Shown: positions 19,145-29,851, counted from the stretch's first letter. The stretch: 64,000 nt of DNA from Streptomyces collinus (GCF_031348265.1 NZ_CP133771.1:620001-684000); one strand, 5' to 3'. The notes: generated by a model not told the origin, from the letters alone. Translations and numbers: made by a program.

Positions 19145-21598
19145 GTGGAGATGGCCGGCAAGCAGGACGCGCCCACTGCCGTTGTCGAGGTCGACCCGGA
19201 CGGCATGGTGAGCGGCTGGAGCGAAGGGGGCCGGCTGCTGCTGGGCTGGACCGCGCAGGAGACCGTCGGCCGCCCCGTGGCCGACCTGCTGGTCGATCCC
19301 CCGCCCCGCGGCTTCCCCGAGGGCTATGGCGCCGGCCCCGACCCCACCGGGTTCACAGCCCTGCGGCACCGGGACGGTTCCACGGTGGACGCCGTGCTGA
19401 CCGCTCACCCGCTGTTCGGCCCCGACGGGCGGTCGATGGGACACGCGGTGACCGTCCAGTGCTGGGGACGCCGCCCGGTGGTCGCCGACCGGGCCTTCGA
19501 GCAGTGTCCCTTCGCTCTGGGCGTCTACGACCCTGAGCTGCGCTTCCTGTGGATCAACGCCTCCTCGGGCCGGGTGATAGCGCACTCCGAGGAGCAGGTG
19601 CTCGGCAAGAAGTACCGCGAGGTGCTTCCCGAATTCGACCGCACGCTGTTTCCCGAAAGGGACGACAAGCCCTACACCGACAAGCTCTCCGAAGTGGCGA
19701 GGACGGGCGAGCCCGCGCGTCTCATCACCGTCTTCCGTCCTCGCGGCAGTGACTACGCCAATGCCTGGGCCACCAGCATCTGGCCCGTCCGGGATGCCGC
19801 GGGCCGGGTCTGCGCGATCGCCAACTGGGGTTTCGACATGAGCGCCGAGTACTGGGCCCGGCAACGGCTGCTGATCCTCAACGAGGCCAGCGGCGGCATC
19901 GGCCGGACACTCGACGTGATCGGCACCGCCCAGGAACTGGCCAGGACCCCGGTGCCGGGATTCGTCGACCGCGTCAGCGTGGATCTCTTCGAGGAGGTGC
20001 TGCGCGGTGAGGAACCGCCTTCCGTGTCCGCGTTCGACCCCGGCGAGACGATCAGGCTCAGCCGTGCCGCCCAGCACAGCACGAAGGTGGACGCCGACCA
20101 GGCTCCGGAGGCCATGGCACCGGTCACCCACGCACCCGGTTCGGTCGCCGCCCGCTGCATGGCCACCGGCAGGTCCGCGGTCGAGCTCACCGCTGAGCCC
20201 GGCGAGGGCGGTGAATGGGCCTTCGGGCCCGGACTCGCCGCCGACCCGGCCCACTGGCCACCGGGCAACCCGGTGATCGACGGGTCCATCGCCGACGACG
20301 GGCTGACCGGGCGGATCACCGTGCCGCTCCGGGCGCGCGGCGCGCTGCTCGGGGTCGTGTCCTTCTCCCGCCTCGACCGGCCCGAGGCGTTCACCGCCGA
20401 CGACCTGATCCTCGCCGAGGAGCTGGCCGCAAAGGCGGCCGTCGCCATCGACAACGCCCGCAGGTACTCGCGCGAGCGCACCACCGCGCTGACCCTGCAA
20501 CGCAGCCTGCTGCCGCAGGTGCTGCCGAACCAGGAGGCGGTCGAGGTGGCATCCCGCTACCTGCCCGGCGGGACCGGCGCGGAAGTGGGCGGTGACTGGT
20601 TCGACGTCATTCCGCTGTCCGGTGCCCGGGTCGCCCTGGTCGTCGGCGATGTCGTCGGCCACGGTCTGCACGCCTCGGCCAGCATGGGCAGGCTGCGCAC
20701 GGCGGTGCGCACTCTCGCCGACGTCGACCTGCCGCCCGACGAGCTGCTGACCCACCTGGATGATCTGGTCCTGCACCTCGCCGGCGACCACCGGCCCGAC
20801 GGCCACTTCCAGCCGGCCGGCGAGTCCGGCGCCACCTGTCTGTACACCGTCTACGATCCCGTCTCCCGCCGCCTCTCGTTCGCGAGCGCCGGCCATCCGC
20901 TGCCGCTGATCATCGCCCCGGACGGCACCCGGCCCCCGGTACCCGCCCATCCGGGTCCGCCGCTCGGCGTCGGCGGACTGCCGTTCGAGGCCGCCGAGCT
21001 GGAACTTCCCGAGGGCAGCCTGCTGGCCCTCTACACCGACGGGCTGGTGAGGAGCCACGAGCGCGATGTCGAGGAAGGGATCACCGAACTGCAGCGGGTC
21101 CTGCACCACTCGACCACCTCACTGGAGGACCTGTGCGACACGGTGATGGACGACATGCTCCTGGACAGCCGGACCGACGACGCCGCCCTGCTGCTCGCTC
21201 GCACGCGCGCGCTGGATCCCCACCACGTCGCGGACTGGGACGTCGAGCCCGACACCGCGCAGGTGCCGCACGCCAGGAAGTTCGCCGTCGACCAGGTGGA
21301 CGCCTGGGGCCTGGAGGAGGCGGCGTTCGTCACCGAACTGGTCGTCAGCGAGCTGGTCACCAACGCCATCCGGTACGGCGAGCCGCCGATCAGACTGCGA
21401 CTGATCCGCGACTCCTCGCTGATCTGCGAGGTCTCCGACGCCAGCAACACCGCCCCGCACCTGCGCCGGGCCCGCGCCTTCGACGAGGGCGGCCGGGGCC
21501 TGTTGCTGGTCGCCCAGCTCACCCAGGGATGGGGCACCCGGCACACCGGCAACGGCAAGACGATCTGGTGCGCCCAAGCGCCGCCATCCCGTACCTGA
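19145..21598 (+). CDS. PAS-GAF-SpoIIE PP2C phosphatase with C-terminal HATPase (anti-sigma-type) domain
   Basis: The 817-residue cytosolic regulator starts with GTG and contains two PAS-like regions (about 10-105, G-M-V-S-G-W-S-E-G-G-R-L-L-L-G-W; and about 120-240, E-Q-C-P-F-A-L-G-V-Y-D), a GAF domain (about 245-440), a SpoIIE/PP2C domain (about 470-685; R-S-L-L-P-Q, G-G-D-W-F-D-V-I and D-G-L-V metal-binding motifs) and an RsbW-like HATPase_c domain (about 700-815; E-L-V-V-S-E-L-V-T-N-A-I-R-Y and G-G-R-G-L-L-L-V). Such proteins combine the phosphatase and kinase of partner-switching sigma-factor control. The signal and the anti-sigma antagonist partner are not encoded next to it. Confidence 0.9.
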   Translation: MEMAGKQDAPTAVVEVDPDGMVSGWSEGGRLLLGWTAQETVGRPVADLLVDPPPRGFPEGYGAGPDPTGFTALRHRDGSTVDAVLTAHPLFGPDGRSMGHAVTVQCWGRRPVVADRAFEQCPFALGVYDPELRFLWINASSGRVIAHSEEQVLGKKYREVLPEFDRTLFPERDDKPYTDKLSEVARTGEPARLITVFRPRGSDYANAWATSIWPVRDAAGRVCAIANWGFDMSAEYWARQRLLILNEASGGIGRTLDVIGTAQELARTPVPGFVDRVSVDLFEEVLRGEEPPSVSAFDPGETIRLSRAAQHSTKVDADQAPEAMAPVTHAPGSVAARCMATGRSAVELTAEPGEGGEWAFGPGLAADPAHWPPGNPVIDGSIADDGLTGRITVPLRARGALLGVVSFSRLDRPEAFTADDLILAEELAAKAAVAIDNARRYSRERTTALTLQRSLLPQVLPNQEAVEVASRYLPGGTGAEVGGDWFDVIPLSGARVALVVGDVVGHGLHASASMGRLRTAVRTLADVDLPPDELLTHLDDLVLHLAGDHRPDGHFQPAGESGATCLYTVYDPVSRRLSFASAGHPLPLIIAPDGTRPPVPAHPGPPLGVGGLPFEAAELELPEGSLLALYTDGLVRSHERDVEEGITELQRVLHHSTTSLEDLCDTVMDDMLLDSRTDDAALLLARTRALDPHHVADWDVEPDTAQVPHARKFAVDQVDAWGLEEAAFVTELVVSELVTNAIRYGEPPIRLRLIRDSSLICEVSDASNTAPHLRRARAFDEGGRGLLLVAQLTQGWGTRHTGNGKTIWCAQAPPSRT

Positions 21599-21709
21599 CG
21601 GTTCGTAACCGCGGTCGGCTGACGCCAAGATCGACAACTGGTCAAACGTAATGTGGCCTGCGAAGCTGGAGTTCAAGGGCTCATCTACTAGGTTGTCTAG
21701 GAGGTTCCC

Positions 21710-22702
21710 GTGAAGATGCTGATCAACGTCCCGGAGACCGTGGTCGCGGACGCGCTGCGCGGTCTGGCGGCTGCCCACCCGGAGCTGACCGTGGACGTGG
21801 AGAACCGGGTGATCGTACGGCGGGACGCCCCCGTCGCCGGACAGGTGGGGCTGATCTCGGGCGGAGGCTCGGGGCACGAGCCGTTGCACGGTGGATTCGT
21901 GGGTCCCGGCATGCTGTCGGCGGCCTGTCCGGGCGAGGTGTTCACCTCCCCCGTGCCCGACCAGATGCTGCGCGCGGCCGCCGCCGTGGACGGCGGGGCC
22001 GGCGTGCTGTTCATCGTGAAGAACTACACCGGTGACGTGCTCAACTTCGACATGGCCGCCGAGATGGCCGAGGACGAGGGCATCCAGGTCGCGAAGGTGC
22101 TGGTCAACGACGACGTGGCGGTGACCGACAGCCTGTACACGGCCGGGCGGCGCGGGACGGGCGCGACCCTGTTCGTGGAGAAGATCGCGGGCGCCGCCGC
22201 CGCCGAGGGCATGCCGCTGGAGCGGGTCGAGGCCATCGCCCGGCAGGTGAACGAGAGCTCCCGCAGTTTCGGGATCGCGCTGAGCGCCTGCAGCACCCCG
22301 GCCAAGGGCAGCCCGACCTTCGATCTGCCGCCGGGTGAGCTGGAGTTGGGGATCGGCATCCACGGCGAGCCGGGCCGGGAGCGGCGCGCCATGATGACCT
22401 CCGGCGAGATCGCCGAGGCGGCCGTCGAGGCGGTGGTGGAGGACCTGCAGCCGCGCAATCCGGTGCTGGTCCTGGTCAACGGCATGGGTGCGACGCCGCT
22501 GCTGGAGCTGTACGGCTTCAACGCCGAGGTGCACCGGGTGCTCGCCCAGCGCGGTGTCCCCGTGGCCCGCGTCCTCGTGGGCAACTACGTCACCTCCCTG
22601 GACATGGCGGGCGCCTCGCTCACCCTGTGCCAGGTCGACGAGGAGCTGCTGCGGCTGTACGACGCGCCGGTGAAGACCCCGGGTCTGCGCTGGGGCGTGT
22701 GA
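21710..22702 (+). CDS. dhaK: PTS-dependent dihydroxyacetone kinase, DhaK subunit
   Basis: The 330-residue subunit binds dihydroxyacetone covalently through a histidine, here His218 in G-I-G-I-H-G-E-P-G. The N-terminal domain shows G-L-I-S-G-G-G-S-G-H-E-P and V-K-N-Y-T-G-D-V-L-N-F, characteristic of DhaK. GTG start with AGGAGG 5 nt upstream. It is the first gene of dhaKLM: DhaK presents the substrate, DhaL carries ADP as cofactor, and DhaM passes phosphate from the PTS. The pathway channels dihydroxyacetone into glycolysis as DHAP in the cytosol. Confidence 0.95.
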   Translation: MKMLINVPETVVADALRGLAAAHPELTVDVENRVIVRRDAPVAGQVGLISGGGSGHEPLHGGFVGPGMLSAACPGEVFTSPVPDQMLRAAAAVDGGAGVLFIVKNYTGDVLNFDMAAEMAEDEGIQVAKVLVNDDVAVTDSLYTAGRRGTGATLFVEKIAGAAAAEGMPLERVEAIARQVNESSRSFGIALSACSTPAKGSPTFDLPPGELELGIGIHGEPGRERRAMMTSGEIAEAAVEAVVEDLQPRNPVLVLVNGMGATPLLELYGFNAEVHRVLAQRGVPVARVLVGNYVTSLDMAGASLTLCQVDEELLRLYDAPVKTPGLRWGV

Positions 22703-22751
22703 CACACAGGAGGTAGAGGATCACCACATACCTACCAGGCAAGGAGATCCA

Positions 22752-23351
22752 GTGCTCGACGCCGATTTCTTCCGCCGTTGGATGACGGCCACCGCCGCGT
22801 CCGTCGACCGTGAGGCGGAACGGCTCACCGCCCTCGACTCCCCCATCGGGGACGCCGATCACGGCAGCAACCTCCAGCGCGGGTTCACGGCCGTCGTGGC
22901 CGCCCTGGAGAAGGAGGCCCCGGGCACGCCGGGCGGGGTTCTGACACTGGCCGGACGCCAGCTGATCTCGACGGTCGGCGGCGCCTCGGGGCCGCTGTAC
23001 GGGACGCTGCTGCGCCGTACCGGCAAGGCTCTGGGCGATGCCGGTGAGGTCAGCGCGGAGCAGCTGGCCGAGGCTTTCCGGGCGGGGGTGGACGCGGTCA
23101 TGACGCTGGGCGGCGCCGCCCCGGGCGACAAGACCATGATCGACGCGCTGGTGCCCGCGGTGGACGCGCTCGGCGACTCGTTCGCCGCGGCCCGGACCGC
23201 CGCGGAGGAGGGCGCCGTGGCGACGACACCCCTGCAGGCCCGCAAGGGCAGGGCCAGTTATCTGGGCGAGCGCAGCATCGGCCACCAGGACCCGGGCGCC
23301 ACGTCGTCGGCGCTGCTGATCGCCGGACTCGTGGAGGCCGCAGGTGAGTGA
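22752..23351 (+). CDS. dhaL: PTS-dependent dihydroxyacetone kinase, DhaL subunit
   Basis: The 199-residue DhaL subunit contains I-G-D-A-D-H-G-S-N-L-Q-R-G-F (about residues 33-46), whose Asp residues chelate the two Mg ions of the bound ADP, and S-T-V-G-G-A-S-G-P-L-Y-G-T-L, the nucleotide loop. A second conserved stretch, G-A-A-P-G-D-K-T-M-I-D-A-L-x-P-A, and R-K-G-R-A-S-Y-L-G-E-R-S complete the family pattern. It lies 49 bp after dhaK with AAGGAG before the GTG, and its end overlaps dhaM by 8 bp. Confidence 0.95.
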   Translation: MLDADFFRRWMTATAASVDREAERLTALDSPIGDADHGSNLQRGFTAVVAALEKEAPGTPGGVLTLAGRQLISTVGGASGPLYGTLLRRTGKALGDAGEVSAEQLAEAFRAGVDAVMTLGGAAPGDKTMIDALVPAVDALGDSFAAARTAAEEGAVATTPLQARKGRASYLGERSIGHQDPGATSSALLIAGLVEAAGE

Positions 23352-23754
23352 CGAGCAGCTGGTGGGAATCGTGCTGGTGTCGCACAGCGCGGAGGTGGCC
23401 GCGTCGGTCGCGGAGCTGGCGAAGGGTCTCGCCGGCGGTGGCCCGGTGGTGCCCGTCGCTCCGGCGGGCGGCAACGAGGGCGGCGGGCTGGGTACGAGTT
23501 CGGAACTGATCGCCGCGGCGGCCGCGTCCGTCGACCGCGGCGCCGGGGTCGCCGTCCTGACCGACCTGGGCAGCGCTGTGCTCACGGTGAAGGCGCTGCT
23601 CGCGGAGGGCGACGAACTCCCGGAGCGCACGCGCCTGGTGGACGCGCCCTTCGTGGAGGGTGCCGTCGCCGCGGTCGTCACGGCGTCAACCGGGGCGGAC
23701 CTGGCGGCGGTGGAGGCGGCCGCCACGGAGGCGTACACCTACCGGAAGGTGTGA
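23344..23754 (+). CDS. dhaM: Dihydroxyacetone kinase phosphotransfer subunit DhaM
   Basis: The 136-residue protein is a PTS EIIA-mannose-type domain: G-I-V-L-V-S-H-S-A-E-V-A carries the phosphorylated His near residue 15, followed by G-T-S-S-E-L-I and V-L-T-D-L-G-S-A-V-L-T. It consists of this domain alone, without the HPr and EI-like parts found in E. coli DhaM, so it must take phosphate from the general HPr. The GTG start overlaps the dhaL end by 8 bp, indicating coupled translation. A strong terminator follows. Confidence 0.93.
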   Translation: MSDEQLVGIVLVSHSAEVAASVAELAKGLAGGGPVVPVAPAGGNEGGGLGTSSELIAAAAASVDRGAGVAVLTDLGSAVLTVKALLAEGDELPERTRLVDAPFVEGAVAAVVTASTGADLAAVEAAATEAYTYRKV

Positions 23755-23759
23755 GCGAC

Positions 23760-23789
23760 GGCTGCGGCCGGGCCCCTCCGGCCGCAGCC
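23760..23789. terminator. Bidirectional terminator between dhaM and the chitosanase gene
   Basis: GGCTGCGGCCGG (23760-23771) pairs perfectly with CCGGCCGCAGCC (23778-23789) around a 6-nt loop. It lies between converging genes and can serve both. Confidence 0.85.
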
Positions 23790-23818
23790 CGTCCGCGCCG
23801 TGACACCTCGTCAGCCGC

Positions 23819-24517
23819 TCACTCCGCTTCGGCCCGGGTCCAGTGGGCGAACCGCCTCGCCAACCGCTCCCCCTCCGTCACGGCCTCCGCGTGGTCCTCG
23901 ATGGGCGACACCTTGGTGTTCTTGAAGACGATGTAGGTGACGCCGGAGGGGGCACCGCCGCCGTGCGGGTCGGCGCGGATACCGAGGGCCTTGGCGGTCG
24001 CGTAGGACGCCTCCCCGATGATGCCTTGCGGGCCGGTGTCGCCGACGACCGCGTACCGCACCCGGTCTCGGTGGACGACCGCCACCACCGAACCGCCGCC
24101 GATGCCGTGATCCCGGTAGTCCCAGAGGCTGCTCGGCGCGGGGACGACGATGAAGGGCAGACGTTCGGCGCTCAGCGGGCGGCCGTCGGACTGGGCGTAG
24201 GCCGTGCTCGCGGCGAAGTACGGGTCGGTGCGGCTGTTGCAGCGGGGTCCGGGGCGGCCGTCGCAGTCGATGTCCATGTCGGCCTTCCAGAACACCGCTT
24301 CGCGGGTGCCGCAGACCGGGATGTTCGCGGGAGCGCCGTTGTCGCTGCGGTAGCGGCCGTGCGAGATGGGAGCGCAGTCCCGCACCTTGGCGAGCAGTTC
24401 GGCGGCACTGACGGTGCTCTCGCGCCTTACCGTGGGGGGGATCTGTGCGGCGGGCGGTGTCGTCGTGGCGAGCAGGGCGGCGCTGGCCGCGGCCAGGGTG
24501 AGCGACTGGACACGCAC
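23819..24517 (-). CDS. Secreted GH75 chitosanase
   Basis: The protein (232 aa from the chosen GTG) has a Sec signal (V-R-V-Q-S-L-T-L-A-A-A-S-A-A-L-L-A-T) and the GH75 core: V-F-W-K-A-D-M-D-I-D-C-D-G-R-P-G-P-R-C-N with conserved Asp and Cys residues, D-P-Y-F-A-A-S-T, L-P-F-I-V-V-P, and Y-A-V-V-G-D-T-G-P-Q-G-I-I-G-E-A-S with the conserved catalytic-region Glu. It would hydrolyse chitosan outside the cell. The start at 24517 is supported by GAGAGG 10 nt upstream and the signal-peptide position; a GTG at 24553 is the alternative. It diverges from an FN3 lipoprotein, and a dre-like palindrome lies between. Confidence 0.88.
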   Translation of the reverse strand: MRVQSLTLAAASAALLATTTPPAAQIPPTVRRESTVSAAELLAKVRDCAPISHGRYRSDNGAPANIPVCGTREAVFWKADMDIDCDGRPGPRCNSRTDPYFAASTAYAQSDGRPLSAERLPFIVVPAPSSLWDYRDHGIGGGSVVAVVHRDRVRYAVVGDTGPQGIIGEASYATAKALGIRADPHGGGAPSGVTYIVFKNTKVSPIEDHAEAVTEGERLARRFAHWTRAEAE

Positions 24518-24926
24518 GATACGGGAGCCTCTCGTGGGGGACCTGACGGGCACTCAGCCCAATCTGGGCCCGGGGCGATCACCCGGCCACCGTTGGGGGG
24601 CCAGACGGTGCACGTCCCCAACCCCCGACAAGGGCCGGGGGCCTGAGTCCGTGTGAGACTCCGGCCGCCCGGCCGCCTGCGCCGGCGCGGGATCTACGAC
24701 GACAGCTGTCCGCGCGACAGGCCCGAACTCCTCGGTGTCCGCCAGGAGTTCGGCCGTGAGGACTTCAGCATACGTAACTCTCCCGGGTGGTCGCGCCCGG
24801 CGGGGGGTGACGCTCCCTCCCGGAGGCGGCTTCCGCGCCACGGGCGACGCCCTCTTGATGTGATCGCGCCAACAGCGTCATATTGGTCCGGACCATTTAC
24901 GTGCGTCACCCCCGGGAGGCAGTGCC
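24518..24926. other. Divergent promoter region of the chitosanase and FN3 lipoprotein genes
   Basis: About 410 bp with no credible gene. It contains a 10-bp-stem hairpin with an 11-nt loop at 24723-24753 (CCGAACTCCT pairing with AGGAGTTCGG) and a dre-like palindrome at 24884-24895. The rest shows nothing I can name. Confidence 0.6.
24884..24895. promoter_or_regulatory. dre-like palindrome TGGTCCGGACCA
   Basis: A perfect 12-bp palindrome that matches 10 of 12 core positions of the DasR-responsive element (TGGTCTAGACCA) and resembles the 12-bp repeats of Streptomyces chitinase promoters. It lies 31 bp before the FN3 lipoprotein start, beside a chitosanase gene. Confidence 0.45.
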
Positions 24927-25916
24927 GTGCGAAGCCGTTCCACAGCCCTGACGTCCTTGCTGCGCCACCTGGCGCTCTGCGGCGCCCTCGTGCTGGTCGC
25001 CTCCTGCGGCTGGGCCGGAGCGGAGGAAGGGGGCGGCGGTGCCGTGCCCGGTGCGCCCACGGGTGTCACCGCCGCGGCGGGCAGCGCGACGAGTGTGCAC
25101 GTCATGTGGAACGTGATCGCCGGGGCGGAGGCCTACGAGGTGTTTCGCGGCACCACGAAGGTCACCGAGGTGCCGGGTTCGAAGCACATGGTGGACGTCA
25201 CCAGGCTGCGGCCCTCGACGCAGTACGCCTTCTCCGTACGGGCGCGCGACGCCGCCGGGCGGCTCGGCCCGCCGAGCCGCCCGGTGCGGGCGAGGACACC
25301 CGCGGCCGTCGCCGACGACCGCTCCGCGCCGACCCGCCCGGCGGAGCCCGAAGGCCGGGCGGCCGGAAGCCGGGCCGTCCGGCTGTCCTGGTCCGCCTCG
25401 GCGGACGACCGGGGCGTGGTCTCGTACGACATCCACCAGGGAGATACGAAGATCCACAGTGTGGGCGGGGGCCACACGGCCACCGTGCTGACGGGGCTGC
25501 GGCCCGGCACGCACTACGCCTTCACCGTCCGGGCCCGGGACGCGGCGGGCAACGTCTCCCCCGTCAGTCCCACCGTCCGCCTCACCACCCCGGGCACGGA
25601 CGACGGACGCGCCACGGCCCCCACGGGCTTCCGGGCGACGAGCCACCGCGAGGACGGGGCGTACCACGTCGATCTGAGCTGGGTGCCGCCCCGCGTGGAC
25701 GGTGAGGTCGCCGAGTACCAGATCCAGCTGGACGGCCGGCCCGCCACGTCCCTGGTGTACGGCGGCGGTGCACCGCGCGACCGGGCTGCGTACAGCTTCT
25801 ACGTGGGACGGAAGCCCGGTGTCACCCACCGGGTCCGCATCCGGGCGATGCTGCCGGACGGCACCTGGGGAGGCTTCTCGGCGGAGCGGGCGGTGACGAC
25901 GGGCGCGGGGCGCTGA
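24927..25916 (+). CDS. Lipoprotein with three fibronectin type III domains
   Basis: The product (329 aa, GTG start after GGGAGG) has a lipoprotein signal ending L-V-L-V-A-S-C (Cys at residue 27), then three FN3 beta-sandwiches at about 40-122, 132-225 and 232-326. The first two contain the usual L-R-P-x-T-x-Y-A-F-x-V-R-A-R-D-A-A-G motif; the third is more divergent (Y-Q-I-Q-L-D-G). FN3 domains in actinobacteria are mostly linkers in glycan hydrolases; here they stand alone on the membrane surface. With the divergent chitosanase and the dre-like site a role in chitin/chitosan binding is possible but is only inference. Confidence 0.85.
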   Translation: MRSRSTALTSLLRHLALCGALVLVASCGWAGAEEGGGGAVPGAPTGVTAAAGSATSVHVMWNVIAGAEAYEVFRGTTKVTEVPGSKHMVDVTRLRPSTQYAFSVRARDAAGRLGPPSRPVRARTPAAVADDRSAPTRPAEPEGRAAGSRAVRLSWSASADDRGVVSYDIHQGDTKIHSVGGGHTATVLTGLRPGTHYAFTVRARDAAGNVSPVSPTVRLTTPGTDDGRATAPTGFRATSHREDGAYHVDLSWVPPRVDGEVAEYQIQLDGRPATSLVYGGGAPRDRAAYSFYVGRKPGVTHRVRIRAMLPDGTWGGFSAERAVTTGAGR

Positions 25917-26085
25917 CGTACCCCCCGGCTCGGCCGGGTGCGGGAACCCGTCACCTGCTCGGGGGCGCTCGGAGTGCGGCGGAGGCCCGGGGCGCATTGG
26001 CTGGCCCCGAGGCAGCACGGGCGTTCCCCGACCCTCGGCGGCGCAAGGGATGTACCGCCAACCGTGCCGCCGGAGGGCAGTCCAC

Positions 26086-26625
26086 ATGCGCAACTCATCG
26101 CCAGTTCTCCGCTCCGGCCTGACCGTGGCAGTCGCCGCCGCGCTGCCCCTCGCCCTGGCCTCGGCCGCTGTCGCGGGCCCGGGTATCTCCGTGAGCACCA
26201 CGGGGTCCACGGTGTCGGTCACGACCAGCTCGTGCACGCAGATCAACGGCAGCTGGGGCACCGCCTCGCTCCTCACCAGCAGCCAGGGCAGCTTCGCCCA
26301 GGGCCGCCAGGTGACGCTGTCGGGGACGTCCACGAGCCAGTCCGCCGCCTGGTCGAGCGTCACCCCGGGCACGTACACCGTGATCGTCATCTGCTCGGAC
26401 GGCACCACCGCCGGCACCCAGTCCGTCGTGGTGTCCACCGCCCCCTCCCCCTCGCGGTCCGTGACCCCCTCGGCCTCGCCGTCCGGCGGCGTCATGGGCG
26501 GGGTCGGCGGGTCCTCGACGGACTACGGCACCGTCACGCTGGTGGCGGGCGGCACGCTGGTCGCATCGGGTCTGCTCGGGACGGCCTGGTACCTGCGCCG
26601 GCGCAACAAGCCGCACCGGCTCTGA
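26086..26625 (+). CDS. Exported Ser/Thr-rich protein with C-terminal membrane anchor
   Basis: The 179-residue protein has a Sec signal (about 1-31, ending A-S-A-A-V-A-G), a beta-rich domain of about 90 residues (S-T-T-G-S-T-V-S-V-T-T-S-S-C...V-I-V-I-C-S-D-G-T) with two Cys that could pair, a Ser/Pro-rich stalk, and a C-terminal hydrophobic helix followed by Y-L-R-R-R-N-K-P-H-R. It would be a surface protein held by its C-terminal anchor; no LPxTG sortase motif is present. The start at 26086 follows GGAGGG. Function not recognised. Confidence 0.8.
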   Translation: MRNSSPVLRSGLTVAVAAALPLALASAAVAGPGISVSTTGSTVSVTTSSCTQINGSWGTASLLTSSQGSFAQGRQVTLSGTSTSQSAAWSSVTPGTYTVIVICSDGTTAGTQSVVVSTAPSPSRSVTPSASPSGGVMGGVGGSSTDYGTVTLVAGGTLVASGLLGTAWYLRRRNKPHRL

Positions 26626-26639
26626 CCCGGTGCGAACGG

Positions 26640-26678
26640 CGGCCCGCCCCTTCCGAAGCGCTCCGGTCGGGCGGGCCG
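26640..26678. terminator. Terminator between converging genes
   Basis: CGGCCCGCCC (26640-26649) pairs with GGGCGGGCCG (26669-26678) around a 19-nt loop, between the surface-protein gene and the converging PadR gene. Confidence 0.65.
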
Positions 26679-26710
26679 ACGTCATGTCGTGGCGAGGACG
26701 GCCGGGACGC

Positions 26711-27262
26711 TCAGGTCGGCTCGCCGTCCGGGAGTTCGGCGAAGTCCGCCAGGGCGCGCCGCAGCCACTGGGTCCAGAAGGTCTCCAGGTCGATGCCGGC
26801 CCGCAGCACCAGATGCCGCAGCCGGTCCTCGGTGCCGTCGCGGCCGGGCAGGAAGTCGCGCCGCTCGATCTCCTCGTACTCCGCCAGCTGCCTTTCGTGC
26901 AGCTCCAGATGGCGTCGCAGATCGGTCTCCAGGCCCGCCGTGCCGACCACGGCCGCCGCCCTGAGCCGCAGCAGCAGGGTGTCGCGGTGCGGCTTGGGGT
27001 CCTGGGAGGCGGAGGTCCAGCGGGCCAGTTCGGCGCGGCCCGCGGGCAGGACCTCGTAGCTCTTCTTCTGCCCGCGGGCCGGCTGCTGTGAGGGCAGGGC
27101 CCTGATGAGGCCGTCGGCCTCCAGTTTCCCGAGCTCGCGATAGATCTGCTGGTGCGTCGCCGACCAGAAGTAGCCGATCGACCGGTCGAACCTGCGGGTC
27201 AGCTCCAGCCCGGACGACGGCTTCTCGAGCAGGGCGGTGAGGATCGCGTGCGGGAGTGACAT
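26711..27262 (-). CDS. PadR-family transcriptional regulator
   Basis: The 183-residue protein begins M-S-L-P-H-A-I-L-T-A-L-L-E-K-P-S-S-G-L-E-L, followed by Y-F-W-S-A-T-H-Q-Q-I-Y-R-E-L-G-K-L-E-x-D-G-L-I, the PadR winged helix, and a helical dimerisation domain (Vir_act_alpha_C type) from about residue 95. It lies 28 bp downstream of fadH on the same strand and is probably cotranscribed with it. It may regulate that operon; however, the operator in front of fadH looks more MarR-like. Confidence 0.9.
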   Translation of the reverse strand: MSLPHAILTALLEKPSSGLELTRRFDRSIGYFWSATHQQIYRELGKLEADGLIRALPSQQPARGQKKSYEVLPAGRAELARWTSASQDPKPHRDTLLLRLRAAAVVGTAGLETDLRRHLELHERQLAEYEEIERRDFLPGRDGTEDRLRHLVLRAGIDLETFWTQWLRRALADFAELPDGEPT

Positions 27263-27290
27263 GGCCTCATCCTAGGGACGGGTCACCGCA

Positions 27291-29348
<2,058 letters not shown>

Positions 29349-29359
29349 CTACCGCAGGT

Positions 29360-29379
29360 TTGTGCAACTAGTTGCACAA
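29360..29379. promoter_or_regulatory. Perfect 20-bp palindromic operator upstream of fadH
   Basis: TTGTGCAACTAGTTGCACAA is an exact palindrome, made of two TTGTGCAA units in opposite orientation. It lies in the fadH promoter region. Its TTGTGCAA unit recurs before the MarR gene at 33267, which points to a MarR-type dimer as binder; PadR is the alternative. Confidence 0.75.
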
Positions 29380-29476
29380 GGTGATGGAGGGCACAGGAGG
29401 ACCCTGACCAGGGGCCCTACGGGGCGTCAGGGCATTCCCGGTCGCGCCGGAAGGCGGCCGGTTCGGTGGGGAGCGG

Positions 29477-29851
29477 TCACCGGCTCTGCAGACGCACGTG
29501 GAGTTCCTTCTCCTGGTCGCCGGAGACCGTGCTCAGATCGTGCACGTCGAACAGCGAGTCCAGGGTCGTGCGGAACCGTTCGATCGCCCAGTAGCCGCCG
29601 TGCAGGTCGGCCTCCACGGAGGACGACAGGTGAACCGGCTGCGCGCCCTCGTGTTCGTCGGCGACGTCGAAGGTGCCGAGCCACACGGTCGGGCGGGTCT
29701 CGTGCAGTTCCTCGGGCACGTCGTCGGCGCACCGGTCGGACTCGAAGCAGGAGCACAGCGCGTCGAACACGATCCGGGCGTCGTGCTTGCTGCACCCGCT
29801 GATCTCCACCGAGACGGAGTGGGGGTGCGGTCGCTCATGGTCCATCGCCAT
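29477..29851 (-). CDS. Hypothetical soluble protein with a Cys cluster (124 aa)
   Basis: I do not recognise this protein. It is acidic and His-rich at its N-terminus (M-D-H-E-R-P-H-P-H-S), then has S-G-C-S-K-H-D-A-R-I-V-F-D-A-L-C-S-C-F-E-S-D-R-C, with four or more Cys within 30 residues, and W-L-G-T-F-D-V and E-V/A-D-L-H-G-G-Y-W-A-I-E further on. The start at 29851 follows GAGGAG. The spacing H-x-P-H...C-x(11-12)-C-x-C could bind metal, but this is a guess. It diverges from the SpoIIE phosphatase gene across 244 bp. Confidence 0.6.
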   Translation of the reverse strand: MAMDHERPHPHSVSVEISGCSKHDARIVFDALCSCFESDRCADDVPEELHETRPTVWLGTFDVADEHEGAQPVHLSSSVEADLHGGYWAIERFRTTLDSLFDVHDLSTVSGDQEKELHVRLQSR

